From Taenia hydatigena (Eukaryota; Platyhelminthes; Cestoda; Cyclophyllidea; Taeniidae): a DNA stretch of 64,000 bases. Position 1 is the first letter of the stretch; each line of letters opens with the position of its first letter. A model generated the notes under the pieces. The model saw only the letters and a program-made list of their open reading frames with translations, did not search any database and had not been told where the DNA came from. The position numbers and the translations under genes were made by a program. Below are positions 12,061 to 23,236 of this stretch, one piece after another. Location: NCBI GenBank assembly GCA_036345935.2, contig JADWOT020000010.1, positions 4,176,587-4,240,586 on the forward strand, in the 5' to 3' direction.

Positions 12061-12084
12061 ATCAAGGAAAGCAGAGACAAAGAA

Positions 12085-12294
12085 ATGGTGTGGGGAGGTT
12101 GGCCATGTTCGTATTCATGGAAGTGGGCACCGTGGGGAGAGTTTGAGAAGGGCTCACAATATGGACAGAAGTGGGCATTGTGGTCTGTGCAGAAGCCGCA
12201 CTATTGGTGGCCATGTGAGTGGTCGTGTGAAAAGAAGCCGCAATGGTGGTCGTCGTGTGGCCAGCCGTGGGGATGGTCGCAGCAATGGTGGTAA
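12085..12294 (+). CDS. Tryptophan-rich small protein (69 aa), single-exon candidate gene
   Basis: The ATG at 12085 has G at -3 and G at +4. The frame runs 69 codons to TAA at 12292-12294. Sixteen residues are Trp (about 23%), often in WW or W-x-x-W spacing. There are four Cys, in the contexts WPC, WPC, WSC and SSC, plus several Pro, Lys, Gln and Ser. The start is MVWGGWPCSYSWKW and the end PWGWSQQWW. Two imperfect repeats begin KPHYWW and KPQWW. No signal peptide or membrane segment is evident. GC content is higher than the flanks. The transcript would be about 430 nt and intronless. The opposite strand is also open and Thr-rich, but that frame has no ATG at its beginning and no promoter was found for it. 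The function is unknown. A structural, eggshell-like or antimicrobial role would be pure speculation. Confidence 0.5.
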   Translation: MVWGGWPCSYSWKWAPWGEFEKGSQYGQKWALWSVQKPHYWWPCEWSCEKKPQWWSSCGQPWGWSQQWW

Positions 12295-12461
12295 ACAGCA
12301 ACCACCATCGAGGGTGTGCCTACACCGACGCTTGTGAAGGCGCCTCCACGTGCCATGGAAGTGAAGGAGCTAGTCGGTGGCGTGCATGCCCTCCTCTACT
12401 TCTCTCTTGCTTTGAACGCGTAGCTAGTGCTATTATTTCTGTAGATCGCTAGCGACTGCTC

Positions 12462-12467
12462 AATAAA
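12462..12467 (+). terminator. Poly(A) signal AATAAA for the Trp-rich unit
   Basis: AATAAA lies 168 bases after the stop codon of the Trp-rich ORF, within CTCAATAAATGATTAG. With the TATA box and initiator upstream it delimits a compact transcription unit. AATAAA is common in AT-rich DNA, so it is weak evidence alone. Confidence 0.45.
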
Positions 12468-13169
12468 TGATTAGACATCTTCGCTTTAGCTTACATCGAG
12501 CTTTCCTTCGGCATTTTCTTTTTGATATGCAAAACGCATTAAGGAATGGAAGCACTATTAATATTTTAACCAAAAGACTTTATTACAGGATCGGATGAAA
12601 ATTCCCCCATATCCATATTTTCTTTTTTCCTACTTACATAAGCACAGCCCTTGACTTCTACCACTTTTGAGGGTAGGTAAAATGTGTGAGGCGTGTAAGT
12701 GCCATGCTTTTATCCCAGAGTAGATTTTGGTCATGATTATGGTTGAATGAATGCATTCCTGCTTAGGCAATAAGGTAACTTTTAAATAAAGCGATGGCAC
12801 ACATTCCTGGAAAGTGTAACAAAGGTATTTGAAATAAATTAAAGTTGAACAGGATACAGAAATTAATGTGGTAGTAGTTTTGCAAAAGCGTCCGACATTA
12901 GCAAACGCTCATGACTAAAATTAGCGCGTGATGACCAGGTAACATAAAAATCGTACGGCCGCCGGAGACTGCACCAAAATCGAACTGAATTTGCAAACAG
13001 TAGTAAAAGATGGCAGCAATGTGAAACCAAGCGGATGGGGGCGGATGTTTAATGAAGCGCTTGACGGCAGCGATTTTTTCCCATCAGCTATCTTCATCCG
13101 CCACTGCTTTATATGGAGACGCCGGTTCTTCAGAAATTAATAAAAGCAACAAATATTTATCTTACCATC
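12468..13169. other. No feature seen
   Basis: AT-rich spacer between the Trp-rich unit and the first F-box duplication. No ORF with support and no repeat was recognised. Confidence 0.4.
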
Positions 13170-15010
13170 ACAGGGTATTGATCTCAAAGTACCCACTGAT
13201 GGACAAGTATGCAAAACTGCAAGTTCGATGGGATGAGAGCGGCAGAAGCAGCGGTCTTTCCGTAAAAAACTCAGGTTAGACTCAGAGTGGGATCGAAGGA
13301 GAGGAAATGAGCAGTCAAACGAGGCGTTTGACCGAAGATGACGGAAAACTGAGTGACTATTGCTGATTCAAGAATGCGCCTCAAAGACCAAAATATTTGC
13401 CGACTCATGTGTGGACTCCCTACATGGTGAGAAACACTCAACTCGATATTGGACAAGTCAGATTTAATTGGCAACGCGGTGAGACGTAGAAGAAAATGGA
13501 ACGAGAAGGAGGGCATAAATGGAAAGGACAAAGCCACCCACTGCACCAAGCAGAAACAAGTCATCTTGCCAACAATGCTTTAGTCATAATATCTTGCACG
13601 ATACCATTTTTGATGATTATTTAGTCCAGAACTCCCGTTAAAGTTCTAGTCAACGTTAAAGACATCAGATGCCAGGCCTTATTACATAAAAATAGCATCT
13701 AATGTAGGACAAGATTATATTAATCCTCCCCAATCATTTAAAAACTTAATGAATCAGATCACAAATTCAAGCACTCTACAAGGTGTCACAGCTAATAAAA
13801 TTGAACATTCTTGCATCCGCCGCCAAATTACATCTTGACATGCCCATTCGAGAATATCCTTGCGCTGCATAATGTGACTGTTGCTGTCTTGAACGTGCCA
13901 TATGCGCCAGTTCGTTGATGCATTCATTAGAGGAAAGCCGTTGGAGAAGTCCATTCCCTCCACATGGTTCATGAAAAGACCCATTCCGCTTTTCTTTCTC
14001 CATTCTTCACATCATCCATAATTACAATCCCAAAAGCGTATCTGGACAGCAGAGCCCTCAATAAGGGTTGGATTCGTGCGCCATTAACAGTGAAAGCTTT
14101 AGCACATATAGAATGCAGTCAAAAGCAGCAAGATGTGCTTTTGGACTACTTAGGCTCCTCTCCAGTTCTCTGCTAACAAGTTAAAATTCCATAGGTGCCA
14201 GAGAACAATAATAGGCATTTGATGGAGGAGGGTAATCCATTGTTTGAACGTATACCGATGTAGGGCCGGTGGATTTCACAATGTTTAGAGAAGAATGAGT
14301 GTCTAGCTGCAACGGATGCATAGGACAGAAAATGTTCTCTCCCGTTGTTAGGTAAGAAGGAGATAGGAGGCAGGTGACTTTTTCATACGCTCCACGAGGA
14401 GCTCGAATTAATGAAAATTGAAGATCAAATTGCATTTGACTAAAGTGCTGTTCAACGGCTTTGCAGACATCCGCAGTGCGCATAATCAGCGAGTCTGAAT
14501 GCAGAGTTGTCAATCCACTTCCACTTGCTGGGGTATGAATGCGGTGTTCTCAGGAAGCGAGCCTACTGAAGAGAACTATTAAGTCAAAATGAGAGTGAAC
14601 GTCTTCAAGTATCTTACTTGACAATTCATGAAGACAGATGAAGTCTAACATCGGCTCGATGAATGGGACGTGAATTTAGCATTTTAGAAAGGCTGAGAGG
14701 TTCAGCTTACTTCTAGCTCCATTTACGATTTCTGACGGACGCTCTGAACTTCTCGTAAAATGAGTGACGTTCGAGTGGATGAGTTGCCACACGTCGTCTT
14801 TGCCGTTGATGTGGGAGAGATAATCAACCCTGCAAATGTCACTTGAATGCAGTTCACGAAGTGGTCACATTTACTTGCAGATGTGAAATCGCAAGTAAAA
14901 GGTGTATTTAAATTTCCAAAAATCTTATGCAAAGGAAACAGGTCTGAGAGGGGCTCACAATTAGGCGCATCCAGCATTGGCAGCTAGCGAAGAAGCATGT
15001 TGTGAGCGGA
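13170..15010 (-). repeat. Tandem segmental duplication, copy 1 (F-box unit)
   Basis: It aligns in direct orientation with 17130-19190. Shared landmarks are GAGGCGTTNGNCCGAAGATGAC (13323, 17339), the coding region on the minus strand, and TAGCGAA near 14985 (19160 in copy 2). The units differ by many substitutions and indels. The 2.1 kb between them (15011-17129) is not duplicated. Confidence 0.7.
13754..14960 (-). pseudogene. F-box protein pseudogene, FBXO4-like, copy 1
   Basis: Read on the minus strand, an upstream exon ends at a donor AGAA|GTAAGC near 14710, with protein-like sequence such as VDYLSHINGKDDVWQLIHSN. The next exon holds an F-box-like run (ELSSKILEDV, then HFDLIVLFSRLA), a broken middle (KAVEQHFSQMQFDLQF, NIVKSTGPTSVYVQT) and a C-terminal block NWRIWHVQDSNSH followed by RKDILEWACQDVIW. 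In FBXO4 proteins the F-box is followed by an atypical small-GTPase-like domain that ends in a W-x-VQD motif and a final helix, and the last block resembles that. Frames shift in the middle, with stops after MEF and after ESNPY. A 40-bp insertion precedes the last codons. This copy cannot make a full protein. A generic F-box family is the alternative. Confidence 0.5.
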
Positions 15011-17129
15011 ATATTCATATAAACTGTGTTTTTAGTGGATGGTGTGCTGATTAAAGGTGATTTCTGTCATAGTCAATCAAGTAAACTCAAAATCCAATTA
15101 ATTCTACCAAGACGATGGCTGATGTAGGGATGGAAGTTCATGTTGCTTGTGTTGGGACAGTGGATTTTAGCCACCATGGTGTGCACCTGAGAATTTGCGC
15201 AGAGTAACGGACAAATATTATGTACTCCAAATAACGTCATAACTTTGCTTAGATTTCATACCACCAAATTGATTTTATCTTTACGTCTAGTTATAGATAC
15301 GCCTCGTGGCTAGCAAAATGTTATGTCTCTGAGTCCGTCTCCCAAACTGGGTGATAGCTGACATAGTGCAGAATTGTCAATGGAAATGGGTGACTTCACC
15401 TTCAAATATTTTCCTAACCTCATTGAAATTGGATAATTGGCACTGTTGGATCGTGGATGCTGTCCTTCACGGCAGAGTAGGTTGTGTTGAGCGACTCCGG
15501 AAGTTGACCAAGGAAAGCGATGGGAGTAGCAGCAATTTGTTGCTTAACCTCAACTGTGCCCTGTCCGAGGTTTCATTTTTATGTCATAGAATTTCAAAAA
15601 GCCCGACCACGAAACAGCTTTTACACCTAACATAATGTTAAACCGTGTTTAATGCTCCCTTATTGCACCATTAGCTTATATAGTGAATTATAACTCATCC
15701 TAAGCCTTCATAATTATTGCATATAATCTGTACAACAAACTTTATTACTGTACAGCAGTCTACCAACATTTAACTGCCAAAATGACCTTGATTTGATTCC
15801 TGTGGCTTATTGCTGTATGAACAGAGCTGCAATATTAACTATTGACGTTTTCAACCAATTAATCTATGCCGCACTGCACCCAGGACTTTACTGTTTCGTC
15901 ATTAGACATCTGGATAGGCTGAAATCGCGCTCAGTAGTCCATTGTTAATTTATTTCTCCCTCCAAAATGACGCTAAAATGAAGTAGAGCTCTGCCCATAA
16001 GTGCAACTTGCGTCTTTTGTCATTTGCAATGGCTTTATCTGTGCCCCTGAGCATACTATTGCACCATTTTGTCTTCAGTGGGTTGGCTGTTTTCTGAGCC
16101 ACAGCAGCAGTCCAATTTCCTTTTGTTAGCCAAACATGCATATCCTGCTTATGCATTATGTCGCATTTGCAAATCTGGTGTGCTTCACTGCATGTGCTCT
16201 ACAATCATATTCAAAACAATATTCTGAATACCCATCTAAAGAGAAGAAGTGTAGTCATGCGAATTCGAAAACGTGGCCATTATGCTTTCAGTTTGTTCTT
16301 ATTTTGCAACCAATGTTAAAAAGTAGCCAGTCATTATCAATAGCCTTAGTATTCCATTTCTCCACGCCATTTGCACTACCAAATCCCCATATTCACATAT
16401 TACGCATTTGTGATAATTAATCCAAATATAACATGCCCATTTTCCCCACTGCTGCGGGTCACTAAATATGGTCATTTTGCGCTGGCGCATACTTATATCG
16501 ATAAGGGTTTCCATTTCTGTGCTCTTTTCTCTCTTATCTACGTTCGAAAGGACCTTTTCCTCACGACAATTTCATTGCCTTCCCTGGCTACTTAATTTAC
16601 GCTTAGCTTTAATTCATTCATTACAATAGAGACGAGAATGGATTGTGCAAGTAGTCAGTCCTAACGTGTAGTCAGTCTGCAAAATAGTAAGTTAGTGGTC
16701 CCCTACCTTCTCCATCAACTCTGCTCGATGCATAGCTAAATGCAGAGACACCCAGCATTAGCAAGCATTTATGGCTTAAATTAGTTCGTGCTGACTAAGT
16801 CATGTGGGAAAACAATTTTTTGATGAGGGGGTTGCAAAAATATTGTACTACCTAATCCTTTAGTGGAAAAAATGATAGCTTCTCGAAATCAAGCACATGA
16901 CGATTGACGTTAAAAGAAGCGCACTGAATTCGTGCTATGCATGAAAGTTACGTGCAATTTCATACCGCTGTTCCATTGAAGTTTTATCTAACTGAGCTAA
17001 TGCACCTGTGCTTTTCCGATCTACAGATGGCTTCTCCGCTTGTTAGGAAGTCAAAATCTTCAAGGAATCATTAATTGGTTCAATTATTGGCGACTATAAT
17101 ACTGTCACCTATTTAGCTTGCCATTTTAG
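15011..17129. other. Spacer between the two F-box units; no supported gene
   Basis: AT-rich sequence. Open frames of 68-94 codons (for example 15351-15635, 16136-16420) have no conserved copy or domain and overlap each other on both strands. The stretch 16130-16600 has many GCATTTGC/CCATTTGC-like words but no regular period. Confidence 0.35.
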
Positions 17130-19190
17130 GATACGGGTCTTCAAGTGCTCACTGATGTACAAGCATGGAACACTTCAAGCTAATTGAAGTGGAAGTGACT
17201 GCTATGAATGAGAATAAAGAAAACGATCTGGTAAGTCTCTACAGTTTTACCACATTCTTGCGCAGAATTTTGGGGACATTGAATTAGAAATTTCAGGAGA
17301 CGCTGTCTCAGATCGGGGTCTAAGACAGGGAAATGAGCAATCAACTGAGGCGTTCGGCCGAAGATGACAGGTGAGTTAATGACCAATGCTAAGCATAGCA
17401 AATACAGCACATAGTGGAATGTTTGCCAACTCATATCCTAAATGCCTGAGCTCATAGTGCTACTCTTAAAGTGATAGTAGGTAAGGCAGATGTAGTTGAT
17501 AACGAGACAGGATTTTAGGTCAGAAGAGAAAGTAAGGAAGGTGCACGAGCATGAGTGGAGGAATCTCTCCGCTATGTCTCACATCACATCAACAGTCCCC
17601 AAATCACATTACGATATAAGGCACCTATGCAATATTTTCCTATATTCCAATTTCGAAACCTAATTTGAGCCAGAATTCCCGATGAAGTCTTTGTCTACTT
17701 GCCAATGCAGATAAAGCAAAGATTGGAATGAGGAAAGCCTGCATTCGTTTAACTATGAGCATGATGAACGAACCAATTTACAAAGCCCAGCATTTCACAC
17801 GGCATCGTAGGTAATCAAATCACAGATTCTTGCATCCGCTCCCAAATCATATCTTGACACACCCATTCAAATATGTCCCTGCGATTTGTGATGTGATCAC
17901 CAATATCGCTGACATGCCATATCCGCCATTCATAGACGCAGTCGACAGAGGAGAGTTATTGACGAGACCGAGTTTCAGCGCATAGTCCATGAAGAGTTTT
18001 ATCCCACTTCCCTCTTTCCGCCTCACATCATCCATAATTACTATCCCAAATGTGTGTTTGGGTGACAGAGTCCTAAATATGGCTTGGAGTTCGGCAATAA
18101 CGTTACAGCCATCCCTTGTAAATAGTGGAAGCTCAATTACGTAGAGAACGCAGTCGAAAACGGCAACTTGGGCTTTACTCAGGCATCTCTTAGCTGATTC
18201 GCCAAAAGGCGCTATTTTGCCAGTGTTCGGAGGAAGATAAACGATATTTGTATGAGGTAAGTAACGATGAGTCTGAACGTACAATGATGTTGGACGGGTG
18301 GAATTTACTATGTTGAGAAACTCATTGCTGTTCACACGCAACGGATGCACAGGACAGCAGACTCGACCCCGATTCTCTAAGGTGGAAACCTAGAGAAGGC
18401 AGTAGACCGTTTCATATGCACCGTAAGGAGCTTGAATTTGTGAGAACCGAAGGTCAAACTGCATTTGATCAAAGTGCTGCTCGACAGCCTTATAAATTTT
18501 TGCGTTGCGTGGAATCGGCACGCCTGAATACAGTGTAGTGTAGACTCGTCTGTCAATCCATTTCCACTTGCTGAGATATGAGTAGGGCGTTTGTAAATAG
18601 AGAATCCACTCCCAGCTTGAAATCGCTGTGTAAACATTTACGATGTCAACAACATTAAGGTATTTGCACAACACTTCAACGAACTCTTGACGGAGGTCCG
18701 TGATCTTATTTTGCGATTTTGCCTGACAAGTGCAATCATTAATTGAGTAAGAGCTTGAAATATTCAAGGCAGAATGTGAATGAGCCATTGATTGCAATAT
18801 GCTTAATGACATGCAAGAGTGGAAGACACCTAGCCACTGGTTTACAGTTAAAATGAGAAAAAACACCATTTTTAGAATGCCAGATGGTCTGAACTTACTC
18901 CCAGCTCCATATTATAATTGCCGAAGCACGCTTTGTGACTCTCGTAGCGTGAGTGAAGTAGGGCTGCAAATGCTAATCTACTTTGAGAGCATTAGTTAAG
19001 TGCAGTTTCAAGTGTAATCACATCAACCTGCGGATGCGAATTCACTCCTCTTCGCTGAAAGAAATATATTTAAATTTCCTCAAATCCTTTTATATATTAA
19101 AGGTCCGTGATGGCTTGAGCGAGACGGCTTTGTTGATTCATAAATAGTCATGTCCGGATCATTAGCTGGTAGCGAAATGTGTTACACGGA
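17130..19190 (-). repeat. Tandem segmental duplication, copy 2 (F-box unit)
   Basis: Direct copy of 13170-15010, about 4 kb downstream. It is slightly longer and carries the better preserved F-box reading frame. Both ends fade into unrelated sequence, and no flanking short direct repeat was recognised. Confidence 0.7.
17815..19054 (-). pseudogene. F-box protein gene copy 2, FBXO4-like, two lesions
   Basis: The likely structure on the minus strand starts with an exon 19054-18899. It has a T-rich acceptor TTTCTTTCAG and a donor GGGA|GTAAGT, is 52 codons long, and contains one TAA. A 62-bp intron follows, then a long exon from 18836. The frame runs through an F-box-like region (EFVEVLCKYLNVVDIVNVY, then SSWEW and SKWKW), meets one TAG at 18390-18392, and continues 13 codons later to NIVNSTRPTSLYVQT, FDCVLYVIE and HTFGIVIMDDVRR. 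A frameshift near 17925 then leads to EWRIWHVSDIGDH, RRDIFEWVCQDMIWERMQ and the stop at 17815. The last half matches the layout of the GTPase-like domain of FBXO4, a substrate receptor of SCF ubiquitin ligases. It is probably a pseudogene, though only two or three changes disable it. Confidence 0.55.
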
Positions 19191-20729
19191 AAGGTATTTA
19201 TTTTAACTTTGATATAAATCGATACACTGTTGGCCAATGCAAAGGCTAGTTCTATTGACCAATAGTGATTCTCAATGGAATTTGCAGCCTAACGATATCC
19301 CATATTAAAAGAGCATTCAGGTCTTACATCCAGTTATGATTGCGGTGATGGCTCGCAAAGTTCTCGGTCTGTAAATCCATTGTTCGGGCTGGAAGAGACT
19401 CTAGCGAGGGTAGTATTGCCACGAAGGGTAGGTGAATTTGGCATCAAGTATCCCCTTAATTTGCTTGAAAACTTGAAGACCAGTGCAGATGTCTCGCATG
19501 TGCTTTCTTTCGCCGTTAATTATACTATAATGAGTGACGTCAAATGCAGACAAAGGAAAAAAGAAAACTCGCAAACTACACCTCGCAACTGTTATCATTC
19601 TTGATCTATTCGGGCTCTTGATACGAAACGAAATAATGTTAATTTTCATCCACAGCATCACTATCTGTGCTCGAATCAGCACTTCTCACTCTAGCGCATT
19701 AATCGCATTGCTTTTGATTCCGCATCACATACCCTCAGTCCTTAATACGTATTTGCATGTATTATCAAGGAGTTAGATGACACGATCTTTTAATATGATG
19801 CAGATTGATTCAACATTGACGACAACTTATGCCAACCCTACGAAGCAAATCTTACTCCAACTAGTTGGACAGCATCTTGTTAGTAAATTTGGACAAATTA
19901 AATCACTGCTGCCATACAGATCCATCATCTTCAAAAACGGCTTAAAAATTTGTTAGGTTTTTTTCCTGCAGAATAGGAATTCGAGCCTACGACTTAGTCC
20001 ACCTACTAGTTGAACTGCACTTAAGTGGTGCTTGAAAAGCTGCTTAAGTCTCATTGCCCAGTAGTGAAGAACAGCAATGTCCCCTCACCCATTCCCATCC
20101 AGCCTTCGCTACAAGGGATCAAATAGGTCTCCTAGGGTTTATGATATGGACTAATTGGCAAATTGCATAGCTTAACACTTAACTAACATTACCTCTAGCT
20201 CAACTCAAGCTTAAATACAGCATGCACAATTTTTATATGATCTCATCATCTGCATTAATAGATCCCAAGTTTCCTCTTATAAATAAGACCAGAGTTTTAG
20301 GCACTGTGTCGAACAAGTCCTTTGAACAAACACGGGGAGCAATACTTACTGATGACGTGAAATAGAAGATAGGAAAAGGAGTAGACTTCCTTACGAACTT
20401 GTAAAAAACTCGTCTCCCGTGATGGCATCAGTGACTAGGTGGATGTACTGCGTTGAGGAGGCTTTAAAATATATTATCAATCGTAGGATGCATTTGAATG
20501 CGGTTGGCAAGATGTTATTTGGAGGCAAATGCAAGCCCTTGAAACTCATTTGACATCAGCTCTAAGAAAGTTACTCATCTTAACAAAGTGACTTAATTAA
20601 ATAATTGGATTGTGATTGACGCAAGTTGCATCACTTTGATTTTCCCTAAATGATCCCCTTTCTGTCTGCAATTTCCAAATTTTATTATGGCATCACAAAA
20701 TGCATCCTGCTAGCCAAAATTTGTCTACT
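19191..20729. other. No feature seen
   Basis: AT-rich sequence with overlapping short ORFs on both strands around 19380-19776. None is conserved elsewhere in the window or shows a domain. Confidence 0.4.
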
Positions 20730-21660
20730 TGTAAAGGCACATAGCAGAACTTTAGGAAAACGAATTCCGTAGCATGCGCTGGCATGGGATAAGGTTCAAA
20801 TCAGAATTGTTCTTACGCATACTCAAATGGCGAAACCAAATTTGTTAAACGAATTTCATTCCCATGTAAAATGACTGACCACTACAAATTACACTGGGAG
20901 CAATTTACTCTCGCCCACAGTCATGTAATAAGTTAATTTAGCTTAATTTTTATTTACACGTGCACTAGCTTGCAGAACAATTCACCAAATGAAACACTTC
21001 CATACTCAGAGTCATATGGCGTGAGCAAATTTCCCCAGTGCTTTGCATCCACACGCCTAGTCATATGGCAGAATCAACCCTAACCAAATAATCTATCCAC
21101 AAGAGCATTCATATTGCTAGTCCGATTTTCCAAAAAAATAATCCAGAAGTAGTTTTTTGCAGCAAACTCGTTTTACTAAGCAAAAGCTCACCCGCGCCTA
21201 CATTCATGTGGTAGATAAAGTTACCAAGCGGAATTCGCTTAATTGATTATTCATGTGACCAAATCTACATCTACAATCACATAGCAAAATAGGTTAAATT
21301 AGGCGGAAACCGAAATTAACTTTAGAAAACAAACAAATTTATAAGTACGTGCACAGAAGGAATAGTTATTCTAAACTGAATTTAGTTGCACGTATAAAAA
21401 TCAATCTCGATCGAATATCATCACCACGTGCAGTTTTGTTACAAATCTATTATCTCTGCCCAGAATTCCTACACATACATTCATGTGCAAATAAAGTCTA
21501 TTTCACTGAACAAATGGGCAAGTTTGAACCAGTAAAATTCATCAGCATGCATGGCTGAATAAATATATGCATTTGAGTAAACGATGTCCGGCTACACTTA
21601 CAATCTAAAGGCGATGTCTATTTTTATGCGTGAATTTGCATGGACAATTCAAAATCACAC
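20730..21660. repeat. Decayed minisatellite with about 48-bp period
   Basis: The word TCATRTGGCA or a close variant recurs at about 20820, 20918, 21009, 21057, 21105, 21202, 21250 and 21476. Spacings are about 48 bp or twice that. Examples are GAGTCATATGGCGTGAGC, TAGTCATATGGCAGAATC and ATTCATGTGGTAGATAAAG. The unit sequence is not obviously that of the satellite at 1-1090, although the period is the same. It is too diverged to give a firm consensus by eye. Confidence 0.45.
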
Positions 21661-22143
21661 AGCGAAATGTATCCACATGCTCTGTCGCATAAAAAAGTGA
21701 AACCATTTAGCAACCGCCGTCAAATGATCAGCTACACAGCAAAGAAATCAATGCTATTGTACAAAAATCTAGTACAAGCTTCAAAGACCAAAGCCTAGTC
21801 AGTAGCAGGTAGGATTCAACCTCAAATAAGAGCAAGACTGTGGCAAAAGCTTTGGGGCTTGACCTCTTAAAAGCCAGGTGTCAGGTGGAATTTGCTTTAG
21901 AGCAAGCACTATTCCACCGCTGGTGCCTCTAAGTCTGGAAGTTACATGAGGGCCAACCATTTGGATTTCTTCTGCTACTATTATAATAAACCTCTAACAG
22001 TCAGCAATTCCTAAACCAGATGCGTCGAATTTGCTCAGTGGTGCTAACCGATCAGAGGCTTGCGTCGAAAGGGAAGGTCATCCATTTGCTCACTTACGTG
22101 ACCAATGAGAATTCGGCTTTGTGATTTGCGTACCACACGCACG
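21661..22143. other. No feature seen
   Basis: AT-rich spacer between the 48-bp repeat and the promoter-like sequence; no supported ORF. Confidence 0.4.
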
Positions 22144-22203
22144 CTTGATTGGCCTAATTATGAAGATACACGTCATAAGATCGAGCTGAGAGCTATAAAT
22201 AGG
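22144..22203 (+). promoter_or_regulatory. Promoter-like cluster: ATTGG, CGTCA and TATAAATAGG
   Basis: An inverted CCAAT box (GATTGGCC) near 22147 is followed by CGTCA near 22171 and a consensus TATA box, TATAAATAGG, at 22194. No initiator pentamer is seen 30 bases downstream, and no plus-strand ORF follows within the next kilobase. The segmental duplication begins at about 22229, so this element is not part of the duplicated copy. Confidence 0.2.
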
Positions 22204-22383
22204 ATACGAAATATGTTAAAGGTTTTGTAATTGCTAACATTATCTTTTCTTTTTATCGAGTAGCAGAAGGAAGTCATATCTAGGCAAAGTAGGGCATCCA
22301 TTACAGTAAAAATCGTTAACAATAATTGCGTAAGATATATTTATTAATATAAAATTCTGGCAGCGATTATATATGTTTCTCTG

Positions 22384-22713
22384 CTAGGCAACTTTCTTGC
22401 CTTCTCTGTGAATCCCAAGCCTACAGACTGTAATTTTTGAAGCATTAGTAAAGTTGAAAGATATTTGTTCTCCAAAAGGGCTTTCGGTAGCACTTAATGA
22501 CAGAAACACACGCAGACCACTTCCATCATAGTCGCAAGGACCATGCTTGATGGGCATTTTATTAATGCTCAGCATGCTCTGGAGTTGTGCACTCACTGTA
22601 GCTTTTAAAAGTTGCAAAATTAATAGCTTGAGAGCATTTTCTACTTCAATGCTCGTTACTAATGAATTAGCACGTAAACGGAAAACGGAAACGACTGACC
22701 CAAACCAGAACAT
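22384..22713 (-). CDS. SEA-domain-like exon (second half of the domain)
   Basis: The 109-codon frame begins FWFGSVVSVFRLRANS, continues TSIEVENALKLLI and ends LSATESPFGEQISFNF, then a short basic tail before TAG. SEA domains of extracellular mucin-like and adhesion proteins have a self-cleavage site of the form G-S-V-V-V at the start of a strand, then a strand rich in F and L, a helix, and a last strand. The first half of this frame follows that order. The N-terminal half of a SEA domain would have to lie in an upstream exon at higher coordinates, which was not identified. The initial codon is not a convincing start. The homologous copy at 34668-35005 is broken, so this is either an exon of a living gene or a less decayed relic. 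Confidence 0.35.
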   Translation of the reverse strand: MFWFGSVVSVFRLRANSLVTSIEVENALKLLILQLLKATVSAQLQSMLSINKMPIKHGPCDYDGSGLRVFLSLSATESPFGEQISFNFTNASKITVCRLGIHREGKKVA

Positions 22714-23236
22714 AATTAATTAAGCGTATCAGCAATTATATTAATTATAAAGATCGTGTGTTCTAACATCTTAATAAAGTCTCAATGTCCTACTCCTTTA
22801 CATGGATCCCATGCTATCATTGGTTCTGCTCTAGCCAACCATCCACTAACCTACGAGAATGGCTACCTGCTGATCAAACGCAAATAATTAATTCCTGTTA
22901 GGGCATTTGCCATCTACGTCTGAAGTGTAGATGTCATCTATCCGCCAACGACTGTTTATTAACACAAGCAGAAGATCAGTTCTATCGCCATAGGAATTAA
23001 TAGTCTGAAAGTTGCCCTTAATTTAGACAGGGAAACGGCCAAAATGCCACCAGATTACTTAAGCGATTTAAGTAGAGGAATATCCTTTCTCGGTTTTGTA
23101 TGCCTAAAATATCTTATACATACATACGTACTCTTATACATACTTAATGGATCATAGTCTTAAAGAAATACTCTTACTTCTAGTAATTTAGTTCTTTCAA
23201 AAAATGCCTGAATTCTCTCTTTAATGATCTGCATGC

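Noticed and set aside
12062..12301. Minus-strand Thr-rich frame opposite the Trp-rich ORF, mucin-like in composition
   Set aside because: It has no ATG at its beginning, a TAG lies just upstream in frame, there is no signal peptide, and no promoter was seen on that strand, whereas the plus strand has TATA, initiator, start context and AATAAA.
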